64,000 nt of DNA, taken from JALYLC01 sp963743275. GTDB lineage: Bacteria; Actinomycetota; Thermoleophilia; Gaiellales; JALYLC01. This document shows positions 42,755 to 51,343 of the stretch, one piece after another. The DNA lies in the NCBI GenBank assembly GCA_963743275.1, contig CAVUPB010000008.1, positions 930,001 through 994,000 on the forward strand, written 5' to 3'. Position 1 is the stretch's first letter, and each line of letters opens with the position of its first letter. A program made the translations under genes and the position numbers. Below the pieces are notes generated by a model. The model saw only the letters and a list, made by a program, of their open reading frames with translations. It was not told where the DNA came from and did not search any database.

Positions 42755-42794
42755 GTGCACGACCTCCGTATGCATGGCCCAAGTCGTGGCCCAG
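42755..42794 (+). other. Conserved coding-like tail before att repeat B
   Basis: Forty bases whose frame reads CTTSVCMAQVVAQ match 60274-60313 (CTTSVHVAQIVAQ) and 47568-47607 (CTIRARMAQIVAR). Some differences are synonymous or conservative (for example V/I), as expected of coding DNA. Copies B and C are each 37 nt from an att repeat, so this may be the 3' end of an integrase gene otherwise lost. Confidence 0.45.
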
Positions 42795-42831
42795 AATGCC
42801 TGGTTGCCGCATGGTTGAGCGCTGCGCCCCA

Positions 42832-42883
42832 AGCTCGACAAGCTGGGGGTCACTGGTTCGAGCCCAGTATCGCCCATCCCGGA
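42832..42883 (+). repeat. att repeat B (exact copy of tRNA-Val 3' half)
   Basis: All 52 bases match 36328-36379. The 5' half of a tRNA is absent, so this is a junction scar and not a gene. It marks the border between the first and second island segments. Confidence 0.88.
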
Positions 42884-43092
42884 AGGCGCATGGTTAGGCC
42901 GTTTCTCGATGCGGCGTCCCAGCCGAGCATTGGGAGGCAAAGAAGAGCGGCATCCTGCAACGCAGGTCGAGCACGACCCCGTAACCGCCCGCGAGGAGAT
43001 CGCGACCGCGCGCCGGCACATCGCCGCCGCCCGCCGCCGGTGTGAACCGGCGTGGTCATTGCCGGTGAGCGCCGATGCGCCGCACTGATCCG

Positions 43093-46000
43093 CTATCTCA
43101 CCCAGATCTGGTCCTCGAGCACTCCCCACTGCGGATTTGATTGCACGTTGCCGACGCGCCTGGAAACGACCATGACATCGCGCAAGTTCACGATCGGCAC
43201 CCACGGAGCGGTGCGTGTGACCAGGCGATCGACCGCCCTCCAGTTCGCGTTCGACGCCGCCGGCGTATCGGTGGTCTGCCGGGTCAGCGCATGGTTGATG
43301 GCTTGGTCGAGTCGTCGGTTGCAGATCTCGGAAGCATTCTGGTTGTTCTTGCTCGCGGGTTGGAAGGCGCGGCAGGTGAAGAGCGGCACGAAGAAGTCCG
43401 ATGCGCCAGGGAAGTCGGCCTGCCAGGCCATGAAGCCGGCCTGTGCCCGGGTGCGCGAGTCGTAGATCATGCCCCAGTACTTTTCCCCGCTGACGACTTT
43501 CAGCTTGGCTCGGTAGCCGAGCCGGTTCAGCGTTGCAACGGCCAGATGTCCGACGACGAGCTGGAACGGCAGCGCGCCAGTCCAGAAGGTCACCTTCTGT
43601 CGCCGCGTCCCGGAGGCGGCGACGAGCCTGAGCGCCCGGGCCAGATCAGGGCCAGTCCAGACGCCGTGGCTGGTCGAGTTCCGCGTATACGGGCAGTAGG
43701 GCCGGTAGCTGGGCGTCCCAGCCGGAAGGATCTGACATGTGACCGCCGCGGCGTCAACCCCGCCGAATCCGGCGATGGCCTTGCTGCGGTCGATCGCATA
43801 GTTAAGCGCCTGCCGCGCGGCCAGATTGTTGAACGGCGGAACCCTCGTATTGAGAAAGATCGCGACGGTTCGTGCGGTCGGGAAGACGTGCACCTGCGCT
43901 GCGTAGCGGGTCGCGACCTCGTCCAACCGGGGTGGCGGCGGTGATCTCATGAGGTCGGCCTTGCCGTGCTCGACCGCGGTCAGTTGCTCGGCGCGCGCGT
44001 TCTTTGTGTAGGTCGAGATGATCTTGTCGGGATAGCCGTCGGGCTGTGCCGCGGCGGACCACTCCCGGAAACGCGGATTGCGCACGAGCACGAGTTGCGA
44101 ATGCTTGTAGCTGCGGATCATGTACGGCCCGGTTCCGGGAACGCCGAACCGTGCGGCCCTCGTCATCGAAACCCCCCGCGGAACCGGGTCGGCGTAGGGC
44201 TGGGCGAGCTTGTAGAAGAGCTCGGGGTCCGGCTGGCGAAGATGCAGAGTGACGGTGCCCGCACGGTCGTCTGTGACGACGCCGTGGGAGAGGTTGCAGT
44301 GCGACTGCGAGCAGGCGTCCGCGCCGACGAGCCCGCTGTAGTAGTAGACACCCGGCGAGCCGAGGCGGAAGACGCGCTCGAGCGCGCGCCGCAGGTCGCT
44401 CGCCCGTAGCGGGTCGCCGCTGGAGTAGCGGATGCCACGGCGCAGTTGGAAGGTATACGTGCGGCCGCCCGCGGTGGGCGCGGGGAGCGAGGTTGCGAGG
44501 TCGGGAACCAGCGTGCCGCCGTCCAGGCCCCCCACGCGCTTGAAGCCGACGAGACCGTCGCCGATGGCAGCGTTCGCGTAGCCCTGTACCGTGTCGAGCT
44601 GATCCGGGGCGACGAAGTCGAGCACGCGCAGGGTGCCGCCTCGGTGGACGCCGGCCGTTGGACGCGTGCTCAGCCAGATCCGTCCGCCGATTGAGGCGAG
44701 GCTTTGCGGCCCGCTTCCGACCGCGATCCTGCGCACGACGTCGTTGGTCGCGGGGTCGATCCGAACGACTTGGCTGCCGTAGCTGTCGGCGACCCAGAGC
44801 GCGCCGTCGCTCGCGAGCACTGATGACGGACCCGGGCCGACCGTGAAGGTCGTGACGACGTGGGTGTTCGGATCGATGCGGGAGACGGTTCCGTCGAGAC
44901 TGTTGGCCACCCAGATCGAGCGGTGCCCGGTCGTCAGCGCCTCGGGGCCATTGCCGACAGTGAATTCCTGGAGTCCACCAGTGCCAGGGTCGAGGCGGGT
45001 GACAGTCGATGACGATTCGTTTGCGATCCACAGCGCACCGAGCCCGTAGGCGATGTCGCTCGGGCTCGGTCCCGCGCCGAGTGTTCGCCGGCGCTTGCCG
45101 GTGGTCGCGTCGAGTTCGGTCACGGTGTCGTCGAGCCGGTTGGTCACCCAGACGGCACCAGCGCTGATCGCGATGCCGCTTGGACCGTTTCCGACCTGCG
45201 TCCGCTCGACGCGCCTGTTGAGCTGCGGGTCGATCCGATCGACGCTTCGTGTGCTGGTGCAGGCGACCCAGACGAAGCCCGCTCCTACGGCGATCGCGGT
45301 CGGATCGCCGCCTACGCGGATCGTCTGCTCCCGTGTCCCGCTGACCGGGTCTATGCGAGAGACGGTGCTGTCGAAGGCGTTCACGACCCAGAGCGAGCCG
45401 AACCCGGCGGCGATCCGCCCCGGCCCGGCGCCGACACGTACCTGATCCACAAGCCGGTTGTGGGCCGGGTCGATCGCTCCGACCGAGCTGGCGTCGATAC
45501 GCGCGAGCGCGTGGGCAGAACCGGAGCGTCCGACGACGAAGACGAGCGTCCCGATCGCCGCCGCGAGCAGCAAGCCGGAAGCAAGCACAACTCGCGTCCA
45601 GCGTCGGCGAGCACGCGGAGCGCTCGCGGATCGCTCGTGGCCCCAGACCCGCTGCGCGAGCTCGAGTGCCGGGTCGTGCCGCAGGATCGCTTGCTCCAGC
45701 CGGCGGAGCTCGTGGCCGGGCTCGACTCCGGCGTGCTCGACGAGCAGCGCGCGCCCCTCGCGGTAGCGCTCGAGAGCATCGGTCTGGCGTCCAGCGCGGT
45801 AGAGCGCGAGCATGAGCTGAGCGCGTGGGCGCTCGCGGAGCGGCGCGTCGCGGACGTGCCGCTCGAGCTCCGGGATCAGCTCTCGGTGCCGGCCCAGCGC
45901 AAGCGCGCTGTCGAAGCGCTCCTCGGCGACCAGGTGGCGCTCCTGGTCGAGCCGCGCGACGTCGATCTGCGCGCCGCCTTCCAGCTCCACGCCCGCCAGG

Positions 46001-46407
46001 GCATCGCCTCGCCAGAGTGCCAGCGCCTGCTCGTACGAGCGCAGCGCCTGCACATGATCCTGCGCGCCCGCGGCCGCGCGAGCAGCCACCGCGAGCTCGG
46101 AGAACAGCCGCGCATCGAGCTCTCCATCGGCGCAAGTCACCACGTAGCCGGGGACGCGCGTTTCGATTCGCGAGGCGTCGCCGATGGCGGTTCGCAGCCT
46201 CGACACGTACTCGTGCACCATGTGCTTGGCGCTGCTGGGAGGGACCTCGCCCCAGACGCCGTCGATCAGGAGCTCGACGGATACGACGCGGCCCGCGTTG
46301 AGGAGGAGGACGCCAAGGAGCGCGCGTTCCCGCCGCCCAAGCGCAACCACTCGCCCGTCGCTCAGCTCGACCTCGAGTGGCCCCAGGATCCGGAACGCGG
46401 GCTGCAT
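43093..46407 (-). CDS. Membrane transcription factor: BTAD regulator + 7-bladed propeller + SBP_5 fusion
   Basis: A 1104-aa fusion. Residues 1-95 are an OmpR/SARP-type winged helix (MQPAFRILGPLEVELSDGR, LIDGVWGE), ~97-245 a BTAD helical domain (ALRSYEQALALWRGDALAGV), and 273-293 a single transmembrane helix. Residues 300-585 contain seven ~40-aa repeats, each with a GxxWV strand (W at 340, 380, 420, 460, 499, 538, 578), a seven-bladed Vgb/YVTN-like propeller. From ~590 to the end lies a full family 5 (oligopeptide/dipeptide) substrate-binding domain. The layout is ToxR/CadC-like: DNA binding inside, ligand binding outside. It lies near a complete peptide-type ABC transporter, a likely source of its signal. 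Confidence 0.9.
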   Translation of the reverse strand: MQPAFRILGPLEVELSDGRVVALGRRERALLGVLLLNAGRVVSVELLIDGVWGEVPPSSAKHMVHEYVSRLRTAIGDASRIETRVPGYVVTCADGELDARLFSELAVAARAAAGAQDHVQALRSYEQALALWRGDALAGVELEGGAQIDVARLDQERHLVAEERFDSALALGRHRELIPELERHVRDAPLRERPRAQLMLALYRAGRQTDALERYREGRALLVEHAGVEPGHELRRLEQAILRHDPALELAQRVWGHERSASAPRARRRWTRVVLASGLLLAAAIGTLVFVVGRSGSAHALARIDASSVGAIDPAHNRLVDQVRVGAGPGRIAAGFGSLWVVNAFDSTVSRIDPVSGTREQTIRVGGDPTAIAVGAGFVWVACTSTRSVDRIDPQLNRRVERTQVGNGPSGIAISAGAVWVTNRLDDTVTELDATTGKRRRTLGAGPSPSDIAYGLGALWIANESSSTVTRLDPGTGGLQEFTVGNGPEALTTGHRSIWVANSLDGTVSRIDPNTHVVTTFTVGPGPSSVLASDGALWVADSYGSQVVRIDPATNDVVRRIAVGSGPQSLASIGGRIWLSTRPTAGVHRGGTLRVLDFVAPDQLDTVQGYANAAIGDGLVGFKRVGGLDGGTLVPDLATSLPAPTAGGRTYTFQLRRGIRYSSGDPLRASDLRRALERVFRLGSPGVYYYSGLVGADACSQSHCNLSHGVVTDDRAGTVTLHLRQPDPELFYKLAQPYADPVPRGVSMTRAARFGVPGTGPYMIRSYKHSQLVLVRNPRFREWSAAAQPDGYPDKIISTYTKNARAEQLTAVEHGKADLMRSPPPPRLDEVATRYAAQVHVFPTARTVAIFLNTRVPPFNNLAARQALNYAIDRSKAIAGFGGVDAAAVTCQILPAGTPSYRPYCPYTRNSTSHGVWTGPDLARALRLVAASGTRRQKVTFWTGALPFQLVVGHLAVATLNRLGYRAKLKVVSGEKYWGMIYDSRTRAQAGFMAWQADFPGASDFFVPLFTCRAFQPASKNNQNASEICNRRLDQAINHALTRQTTDTPAASNANWRAVDRLVTRTAPWVPIVNLRDVMVVSRRVGNVQSNPQWGVLEDQIWVR

Positions 46408-46599
46408 CACCAGGCCGAGGATCGCACGCCGCCGCTCGCCGCGTCTACATCGCCAGCGCCGAGACGGCGCCTGGCCGCGTGCCGCAATGCCGCTCGCGGA
46501 GCACGCATGGAGTGGCGCGGAGCGAACGTGGAGCCCCGTACCCGCACACTCGAACGGTCGAGGGAAGCCGGGCTCGTGGCCCGCAAACCAAGGAGCAAC

Positions 46600-46833
46600 A
46601 TGCCGTACGACGATGGGCGATACAGCACGCGAGCTCGTTCGGCGCGGATCCGCGCGAGCCACGACTACGAGGCCACGCATCTCGAAGAGATGCGACGCCG
46701 CTCAGCACTCGAGTCACGTCCTGGGCGCGCCTCGCTCCTGACACGCCTGTGCGCGGCAGTCGCACGCATGCCTCGCGGCCGCTCTCAGGCCAAGGAAATC
46801 GACGCCATCGCGAGCGCGGGTCATGTCGAGTAG
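46600..46833 (+). CDS. Small basic protein, unknown
   Basis: A 77-aa protein, MPYDDGRYSTRARSARIRA..., mostly polar and Arg-rich with one mildly hydrophobic segment (LLTRLCAAVARM). No family recognised. Support comes from a good AAGGAG ribosome site 6 nt before ATG 46600 and from the following secreted-protein gene 25 nt downstream. It is divergent from the fusion regulator. Confidence 0.55.
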   Translation: MPYDDGRYSTRARSARIRASHDYEATHLEEMRRRSALESRPGRASLLTRLCAAVARMPRGRSQAKEIDAIASAGHVE

Positions 46834-46858
46834 GAATCAACGCCTGGGGAGGCACATC

Positions 46859-47377
46859 ATGAACGTCCGACGCATCAGCTTGCTCGCCGCCGCACTTGCG
46901 CTTGCGGCGGCACCGGTCGCCTTCGGGGCGAATCCGCCGCGCGGAAGTCACGGTCAGGAGACCGACACGTCCGCGGCGACCACCCCCGCGGCGTATTCGC
47001 GTGCCGTCGGGCACATTTGCGCCCACGCGTCGCTCTTCGCGCACACTCACTCCATCGACACGCGCACGGGCGCTCTGGCGGTCGCAGGGGACATCCGAGC
47101 CTCGACCCAGCGCCGCCTCGTGTGGGTCGCCGCCCTGCCGGTGAGTCCCACGCAGCAGCCAGCGGTCGTCCGCTGGCTGGCGCTCGAACGGCACCTCGCA
47201 GACGCCTACGCGCGCAACTACGTCGGCATCTACGACCTCCTCGCGCAGCGCACATCCCAGCAGGACATAGGAGCAGCCCGCCGGCTCGCGAGCCTCATGC
47301 GCGCGCCCGACCGGCTACGCCGGGCTGCCGCACGCCTCGAGCAACAACTGCGTGTACCCGACTGCACCGGGGCCTAG
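46859..47377 (+). CDS. Secreted protein, unknown
   Basis: A 172-aa protein with a signal peptide (MNVRRISLLAAALALAAAPVAFGA) and a helical mature part with three Cys. ATG 46859 follows GGGGAGG. It is divergent from the BTAD-SBP gene and could be one of its targets, though no operator can be pointed to. Confidence 0.7.
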   Translation: MNVRRISLLAAALALAAAPVAFGANPPRGSHGQETDTSAATTPAAYSRAVGHICAHASLFAHTHSIDTRTGALAVAGDIRASTQRRLVWVAALPVSPTQQPAVVRWLALERHLADAYARNYVGIYDLLAQRTSQQDIGAARRLASLMRAPDRLRRAAARLEQQLRVPDCTGA

Positions 47378-47567
47378 CCGCCAAGAGCGAAAGCGAGATG
47401 ACGCGCGCGGGTCGCACACGCTCCCGCACGCACGAGCTTGCCTCCGGGGGGCTCTCGTCACAAGCGACGCTGAGCGGAGGCAACGCCTGCGCGCTCCTGT
47501 TGCCAACACGGGTGGCGCAGGAGCGCGCAGCCCAAATTCGGGGCGGTTGCATGTCGGCATACGTCCC

Positions 47568-47607
47568 GTGCACGATCCGCGCACGCATGGCCCAAATCGT
47601 GGCCCGA
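47568..47607 (+). other. Third copy of the conserved island tail (no att)
   Basis: Matches 42755-42794 and 60274-60313 (frame CTIRARMAQIVAR) but is followed by a terminator hairpin, not a tRNA repeat. It may mark an older junction inside the second segment. Confidence 0.4.
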
Positions 47608-47609
47608 GC

Positions 47610-47639
47610 GGCTCCGGGGGACGGCTGTCCCCCGGAGCC
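47610..47639. terminator. Strong stem-loop terminator
   Basis: Perfect 13-bp stem GGCTCCGGGGGAC/GTCCCCCGGAGCC with a GGCT loop, 10 nt past the stop of the substrate-binding protein gene, which comes from the minus strand. Confidence 0.85.
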
Positions 47640-47649
47640 ACGCGGCGCT

Positions 47650-49290
47650 CTACTTCACGGCGAGCATGGCCAGGTCGGGCCCGTACACCGGCTGGTAGAC
47701 GAAGCCGGTGACGCGCGATGACAGCAGGTCGACCTCGATCGGATTGATCAGAGGTGCCCACGGCGCGTAGTTCCGCATCACCTTCTCGTCGAGCGCCTGG
47801 AAGGCGACGTCACGCGCGTTGCCGGTGAGGGCGTCGACGCGGTTGTAGTCGGGGATCATCGCTTTCGCGGCGAAGTGCGCCCGGCCCTGCGCGAAGTCCG
47901 GTCGACGCGGGTCGAGCAACACGTCGATGAAGTCCTCGGGGTCCGGGTAGTCCTGCGACCACTCGTTGATCCCCGAGGCGATGTGGTTCTTGCGCTGATC
48001 GATGATCCCGTTGTTGACGGCGTCGGCAGCTCCCTTGATCACGAGGTTGATCCCGATCGCCTTCAGGTTCTGCTGCAGCACTTGTGCGAGCTCGACGAAG
48101 CCGGGAGCGTCGTTCCGCACCCGCACCACCGCCGTGACCGGGGTCTTGACGCCCGAGGCCTTCATCAGCGCCTTCGCCTTTGCGAGGTCGGGCGTGTTCG
48201 GGTACGCCTTGTAGTCGCGCCACGCCGGCATCGTCGGCGGCAGGATCTGATCGGTCGTCTCTCCCTGACTGGGACCGCCCCAGACACGGAGCATCTGCTG
48301 CCGGTTGACCGCGTAGTTGACGGCCTTGCGCACGTCGACGTTGTTGAACGGCACGACGTCGTTGTTCATCCAGAAGTACTCGACCGCCGCGTAGGGGTTC
48401 GCGAACACGCGTCCCTTGAGCGTCGGGTCACGCAGCGCAGCCGTCGCATCCGCGGGCGGCAGCTTGTCGAGCCACAGGTCTGCCGAGCCCGACCGCACCT
48501 TCAGCGCCGCCTGCTGCGGGCTGATGCCGATCGGGATGTCGATCGTGTCGACCTTGCCGCGCTTGCCGAGCGAAGCTGCGTTCCAGTAGGGGTTCCGGAC
48601 GAGCAGCAGATCGCGGGCCGGCGTGTACTTCTTGATCATGTACGCGCCGCTGGCCGGCAGCGAGCCGTCCTCGATCGCCTTCGCAGGCGTGCCATTCGGA
48701 ACCGGGCAGGTGAAGCGCATCGTGATCCGCTTCAGGAACGAGCCGCTCTCCTTCGTCAGGTGGAACGTCACCGTCCGGGCGCCCGTCGTGATGCCGGGAA
48801 GCGCCTTCGACTTGCCGGCGATCAAGGCGTTCGCGCCGACGATGTCGCCGAAGAAGCCCGCACCGGATGAGGCCATCGACGGCGTCAGCATGCGGACGAA
48901 CGTCCACTTGATGTCGGCCGGTGTGATGGGCTTGCCGGTCGAGAACTTGATCCCCGGCTTGAGCGTGAAGGTGTACGTCTTGCCGTCCGCCGAGACCTTC
49001 GGCAATGCGGACAGCCCCGGCACGATCGCCTTGCCGGCCTCGCCGGCCGCGTCCGGGTAGGTGACCAGCGTGTCGCAGATCGTGAAGCCGATGTTCCAGC
49101 TGACGAGCGTGTACCACAGTGCGGGATCGAGATGATCCGGGTCCCCGGACGGCATCAAGATCGTGAGTTGCCCGCCCGCTTTCTCCGAGGCGCGGGCGTG
49201 GCTTGCCAGTGTCGCGCTGAGCGCAACAGCGGCGATCAGTGTTCCGACCGCCACGATGATCGAGGCGCGACGGCGTGTGAGGTTCCTCAT
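47650..49290 (-). CDS. ABC transporter substrate-binding protein, family 5
   Basis: A 546-aa exported binding protein: signal peptide (RRRASIIVAVGTLIAAVALSATLASHARA, no lipobox Cys), then the SBP_5 fold with LTILMPSGDPDHLDPAL, KVSADGKTYTFTLKPGIKFSTGKPITPADI and DVRKAVNYAVNRQQML. The domain resembles the C-terminal part of the fusion regulator at 43093. It delivers oligopeptides or similar ligands to the permeases next door. ATG 49290 is preceded by AAGGAAG; the upstream in-frame codons are ignored for that reason. Confidence 0.93.
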   Translation of the reverse strand: MRNLTRRRASIIVAVGTLIAAVALSATLASHARASEKAGGQLTILMPSGDPDHLDPALWYTLVSWNIGFTICDTLVTYPDAAGEAGKAIVPGLSALPKVSADGKTYTFTLKPGIKFSTGKPITPADIKWTFVRMLTPSMASSGAGFFGDIVGANALIAGKSKALPGITTGARTVTFHLTKESGSFLKRITMRFTCPVPNGTPAKAIEDGSLPASGAYMIKKYTPARDLLLVRNPYWNAASLGKRGKVDTIDIPIGISPQQAALKVRSGSADLWLDKLPPADATAALRDPTLKGRVFANPYAAVEYFWMNNDVVPFNNVDVRKAVNYAVNRQQMLRVWGGPSQGETTDQILPPTMPAWRDYKAYPNTPDLAKAKALMKASGVKTPVTAVVRVRNDAPGFVELAQVLQQNLKAIGINLVIKGAADAVNNGIIDQRKNHIASGINEWSQDYPDPEDFIDVLLDPRRPDFAQGRAHFAAKAMIPDYNRVDALTGNARDVAFQALDEKVMRNYAPWAPLINPIEVDLLSSRVTGFVYQPVYGPDLAMLAVK

Positions 49291-49373
49291 CTTCCTTGCT
49301 CCAGTCCTTTCCAACTCCGTGTCAGGGTCGCTTGTCGGATGTCAGGGTCGCTTTGCTGGGGCGCGTCCGACTG

Positions 49374-50381
49374 TCAACCGCCCCCTTCCTCACGCACGCG
49401 CGGGTCGAGCACGCCGTGGGCCAAGTCGGCCGCAGTGTTCGCAGCTACCGCCGCGATCGCGGCAAGAGTGATCGTCCCGACCGTGAGCGGGTAGTCGAGA
49501 TTCTGGATCGAGCTCAGCCCGACGTAGCCGAGGCCCGGAAGCCCGAAGACCGTCTCGACGAAGAACGCTCCTCCGAGCGCCACGCCGATGTCGAGCCCGA
49601 GCATCGTGACGACGATCGGCGCGATGTTCGGCGCGATGTGCCGCCAGACGATTCGCGTCGTCGACGCGCCCTTCGCGCGCGCGGTGCGGACGTAGTCCTC
49701 GCCGATCTGCTCGATCACGAGCGCACGGATCATTCGTGCGTACACGGCGGCGAAGCTGAGCGCGAACGCGAGCCAGGGCAGGGTCAGGTGATACGCCCAC
49801 CCGATCGGGTCGTCGGCGAGGTTCACATACCCGTCGATCGGAAAGAGCGTCGTCGGATGCGGCAGCGGGATGCCGAACACCTTCCCCTGGGTCGGCTGGT
49901 ACCCGAGGAAGTAGGAGAGCATCGGCGCGACCCAGAAGACGGGCGTCGCGAGCCCGAGCAGCACCAACACCATCAACCCCCGGTCGAGCAGGCTGCGCGG
50001 CCTGAGGCCCCCGGCGACGCCGACGACGGTAGCGAGAATCAGCCACACGACCGCCGCGCCGCCCACGAGCGACGCCGTGGTCTTCGCCGCGGGGTAGACG
50101 ATGTCCGAGACGGGGCGGCGCTGCTGGTAGGAGTAGCCGAAGTTCCCATGGCCGAGCTTCCAGAGGAAGACGCCGTACTGCTGCCAGAGCGGCCGGTCGG
50201 TGCCGAGCTGGTGGGCGACGCTTCTGATCTCGGCGGGTGAGGCGGCCTTGCCGGCAATGCGTTGCGCGGGGTTCGCGCCCGTCACCCCGGCGACGAGGTA
50301 GAAGAGCGCCCAGGCGAGGAAGGTGATCGCGAGCAGCTGCACGAGCCCTGCAGCGACGCGCTTGAGTGCAAACGATCTCAT
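49374..50381 (-). CDS. Oligopeptide-type ABC transporter permease (DppB/OppB)
   Basis: A 335-aa permease with six helices and the BPD_transp_1 EAA loop (EDYVRTARAKGASTTRIVWRHIAPN). N-terminal MRSFALKRVAAGLVQLLAITFLAWALFYL is standard for DppB. The ATG overlaps the DppC-type stop (ATGA). Confidence 0.95.
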   Translation of the reverse strand: MRSFALKRVAAGLVQLLAITFLAWALFYLVAGVTGANPAQRIAGKAASPAEIRSVAHQLGTDRPLWQQYGVFLWKLGHGNFGYSYQQRRPVSDIVYPAAKTTASLVGGAAVVWLILATVVGVAGGLRPRSLLDRGLMVLVLLGLATPVFWVAPMLSYFLGYQPTQGKVFGIPLPHPTTLFPIDGYVNLADDPIGWAYHLTLPWLAFALSFAAVYARMIRALVIEQIGEDYVRTARAKGASTTRIVWRHIAPNIAPIVVTMLGLDIGVALGGAFFVETVFGLPGLGYVGLSSIQNLDYPLTVGTITLAAIAAVAANTAADLAHGVLDPRVREEGGG

Positions 50382-51343
50382 CGCCCCCTGGCCTTGGGGT
50401 CGAAGGCGTCGCGCAGTCCGTCGCCGAGCAGGTTCAGGGCGAGCATCGTCAGGACGAGCGCTGCGCCGGGGACGAGGGCGAGCGCCGGGTCGAAGCGGTA
50501 GTAGCCGGAGGTGACGCCGTCCGAGAGCATCGACCCCCAGCTCGCCGTCGGCAGAGGGACGCCGACACCGAGGTACGAGAGCCCGGCCTCGAAGAGGATG
50601 TTCGTGGCGACGATCGACGTGCCGTAGACCAGGAGCGGAGCCACGAGGTGCGGCAGGACGTGTCGCGTAAGGATGTGGAGATCGCTTCCGCCGATCGATC
50701 GGGCCGCCTCGACGAACTGCGTGCGTTTGAGCGAGATCGTCTGGGTGCGGACGATGCGCGCGGGGTAGTACCAAGTGAACACGGCGATCACGACCAGCGC
50801 GTTGACGAGCCCGGCGCCGATCACGACGGCAAGCCCGACTGCGAGCAGCAGCGCCGGGAACGCCATCGCCGACTCGATCATGCGCGACGCGATGGCGTCG
50901 ACCTTGCCGCCGTAGAAGCCCGCGGCGACCCCGATCAGGACCCCGATCAGGATGGCGAGCGACGTTGCGCCGAACGCGACGATCAGCGAGACGCGCGCTC
51001 CGTAGAAGACCCGCACGAGCTGGTCGCGTCCGAGGCGGTCGGCGCCGAGCACGAAGAGCTGGCCGTGCGGATCGTGGCGCGTCCCGGCGTCGTTGTAGGC
51101 GCGCCCCATGACCCCGAGCGGGAGGCCGTTCATGTCGAGCGCGTTCTGGTACTCGACGTTCGGCCCGTGACCGGTCAGATGCGCCGCGAGCGGCGCCCCG
51201 CCGATCGCCGCGGCGACGAGCAGCAGCAGGAAGACCGCAGCCAGGATCGCGACCGGGTCCCTGCGGAAACGACGCCAGAAGTCGCGGCTGGGCGTGCGGG
51301 CGACACCGGCCTCCGGCGCAGCGACTTCGACGGCCGAGCTCAT
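50378..51343 (-). CDS. Oligopeptide-type ABC transporter permease (DppC/OppC)
   Basis: A 321-aa permease: N-terminal OppC_N segment (SRDFWRRFRRDPVAILAAVFLLLLV), the LGADRLGRDQLVRVFYGARVSL signature and the EAA loop (FVEAARSIGGSDLHILTRHVLPH). The ATG at 51343 overlaps the LacI stop, so regulator and both permeases are translated as one unit. Confidence 0.95.
   Translation of the reverse strand: MSSAVEVAAPEAGVARTPSRDFWRRFRRDPVAILAAVFLLLLVAAAIGGAPLAAHLTGHGPNVEYQNALDMNGLPLGVMGRAYNDAGTRHDPHGQLFVLGADRLGRDQLVRVFYGARVSLIVAFGATSLAILIGVLIGVAAGFYGGKVDAIASRMIESAMAFPALLLAVGLAVVIGAGLVNALVVIAVFTWYYPARIVRTQTISLKRTQFVEAARSIGGSDLHILTRHVLPHLVAPLLVYGTSIVATNILFEAGLSYLGVGVPLPTASWGSMLSDGVTSGYYRFDPALALVPGAALVLTMLALNLLGDGLRDAFDPKARGR

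Noticed and set aside
42832..42883. Second tRNA-Val gene
   Set aside because: Only the 3' half is present, without acceptor 5' strand or D-arm, so it is an att scar.
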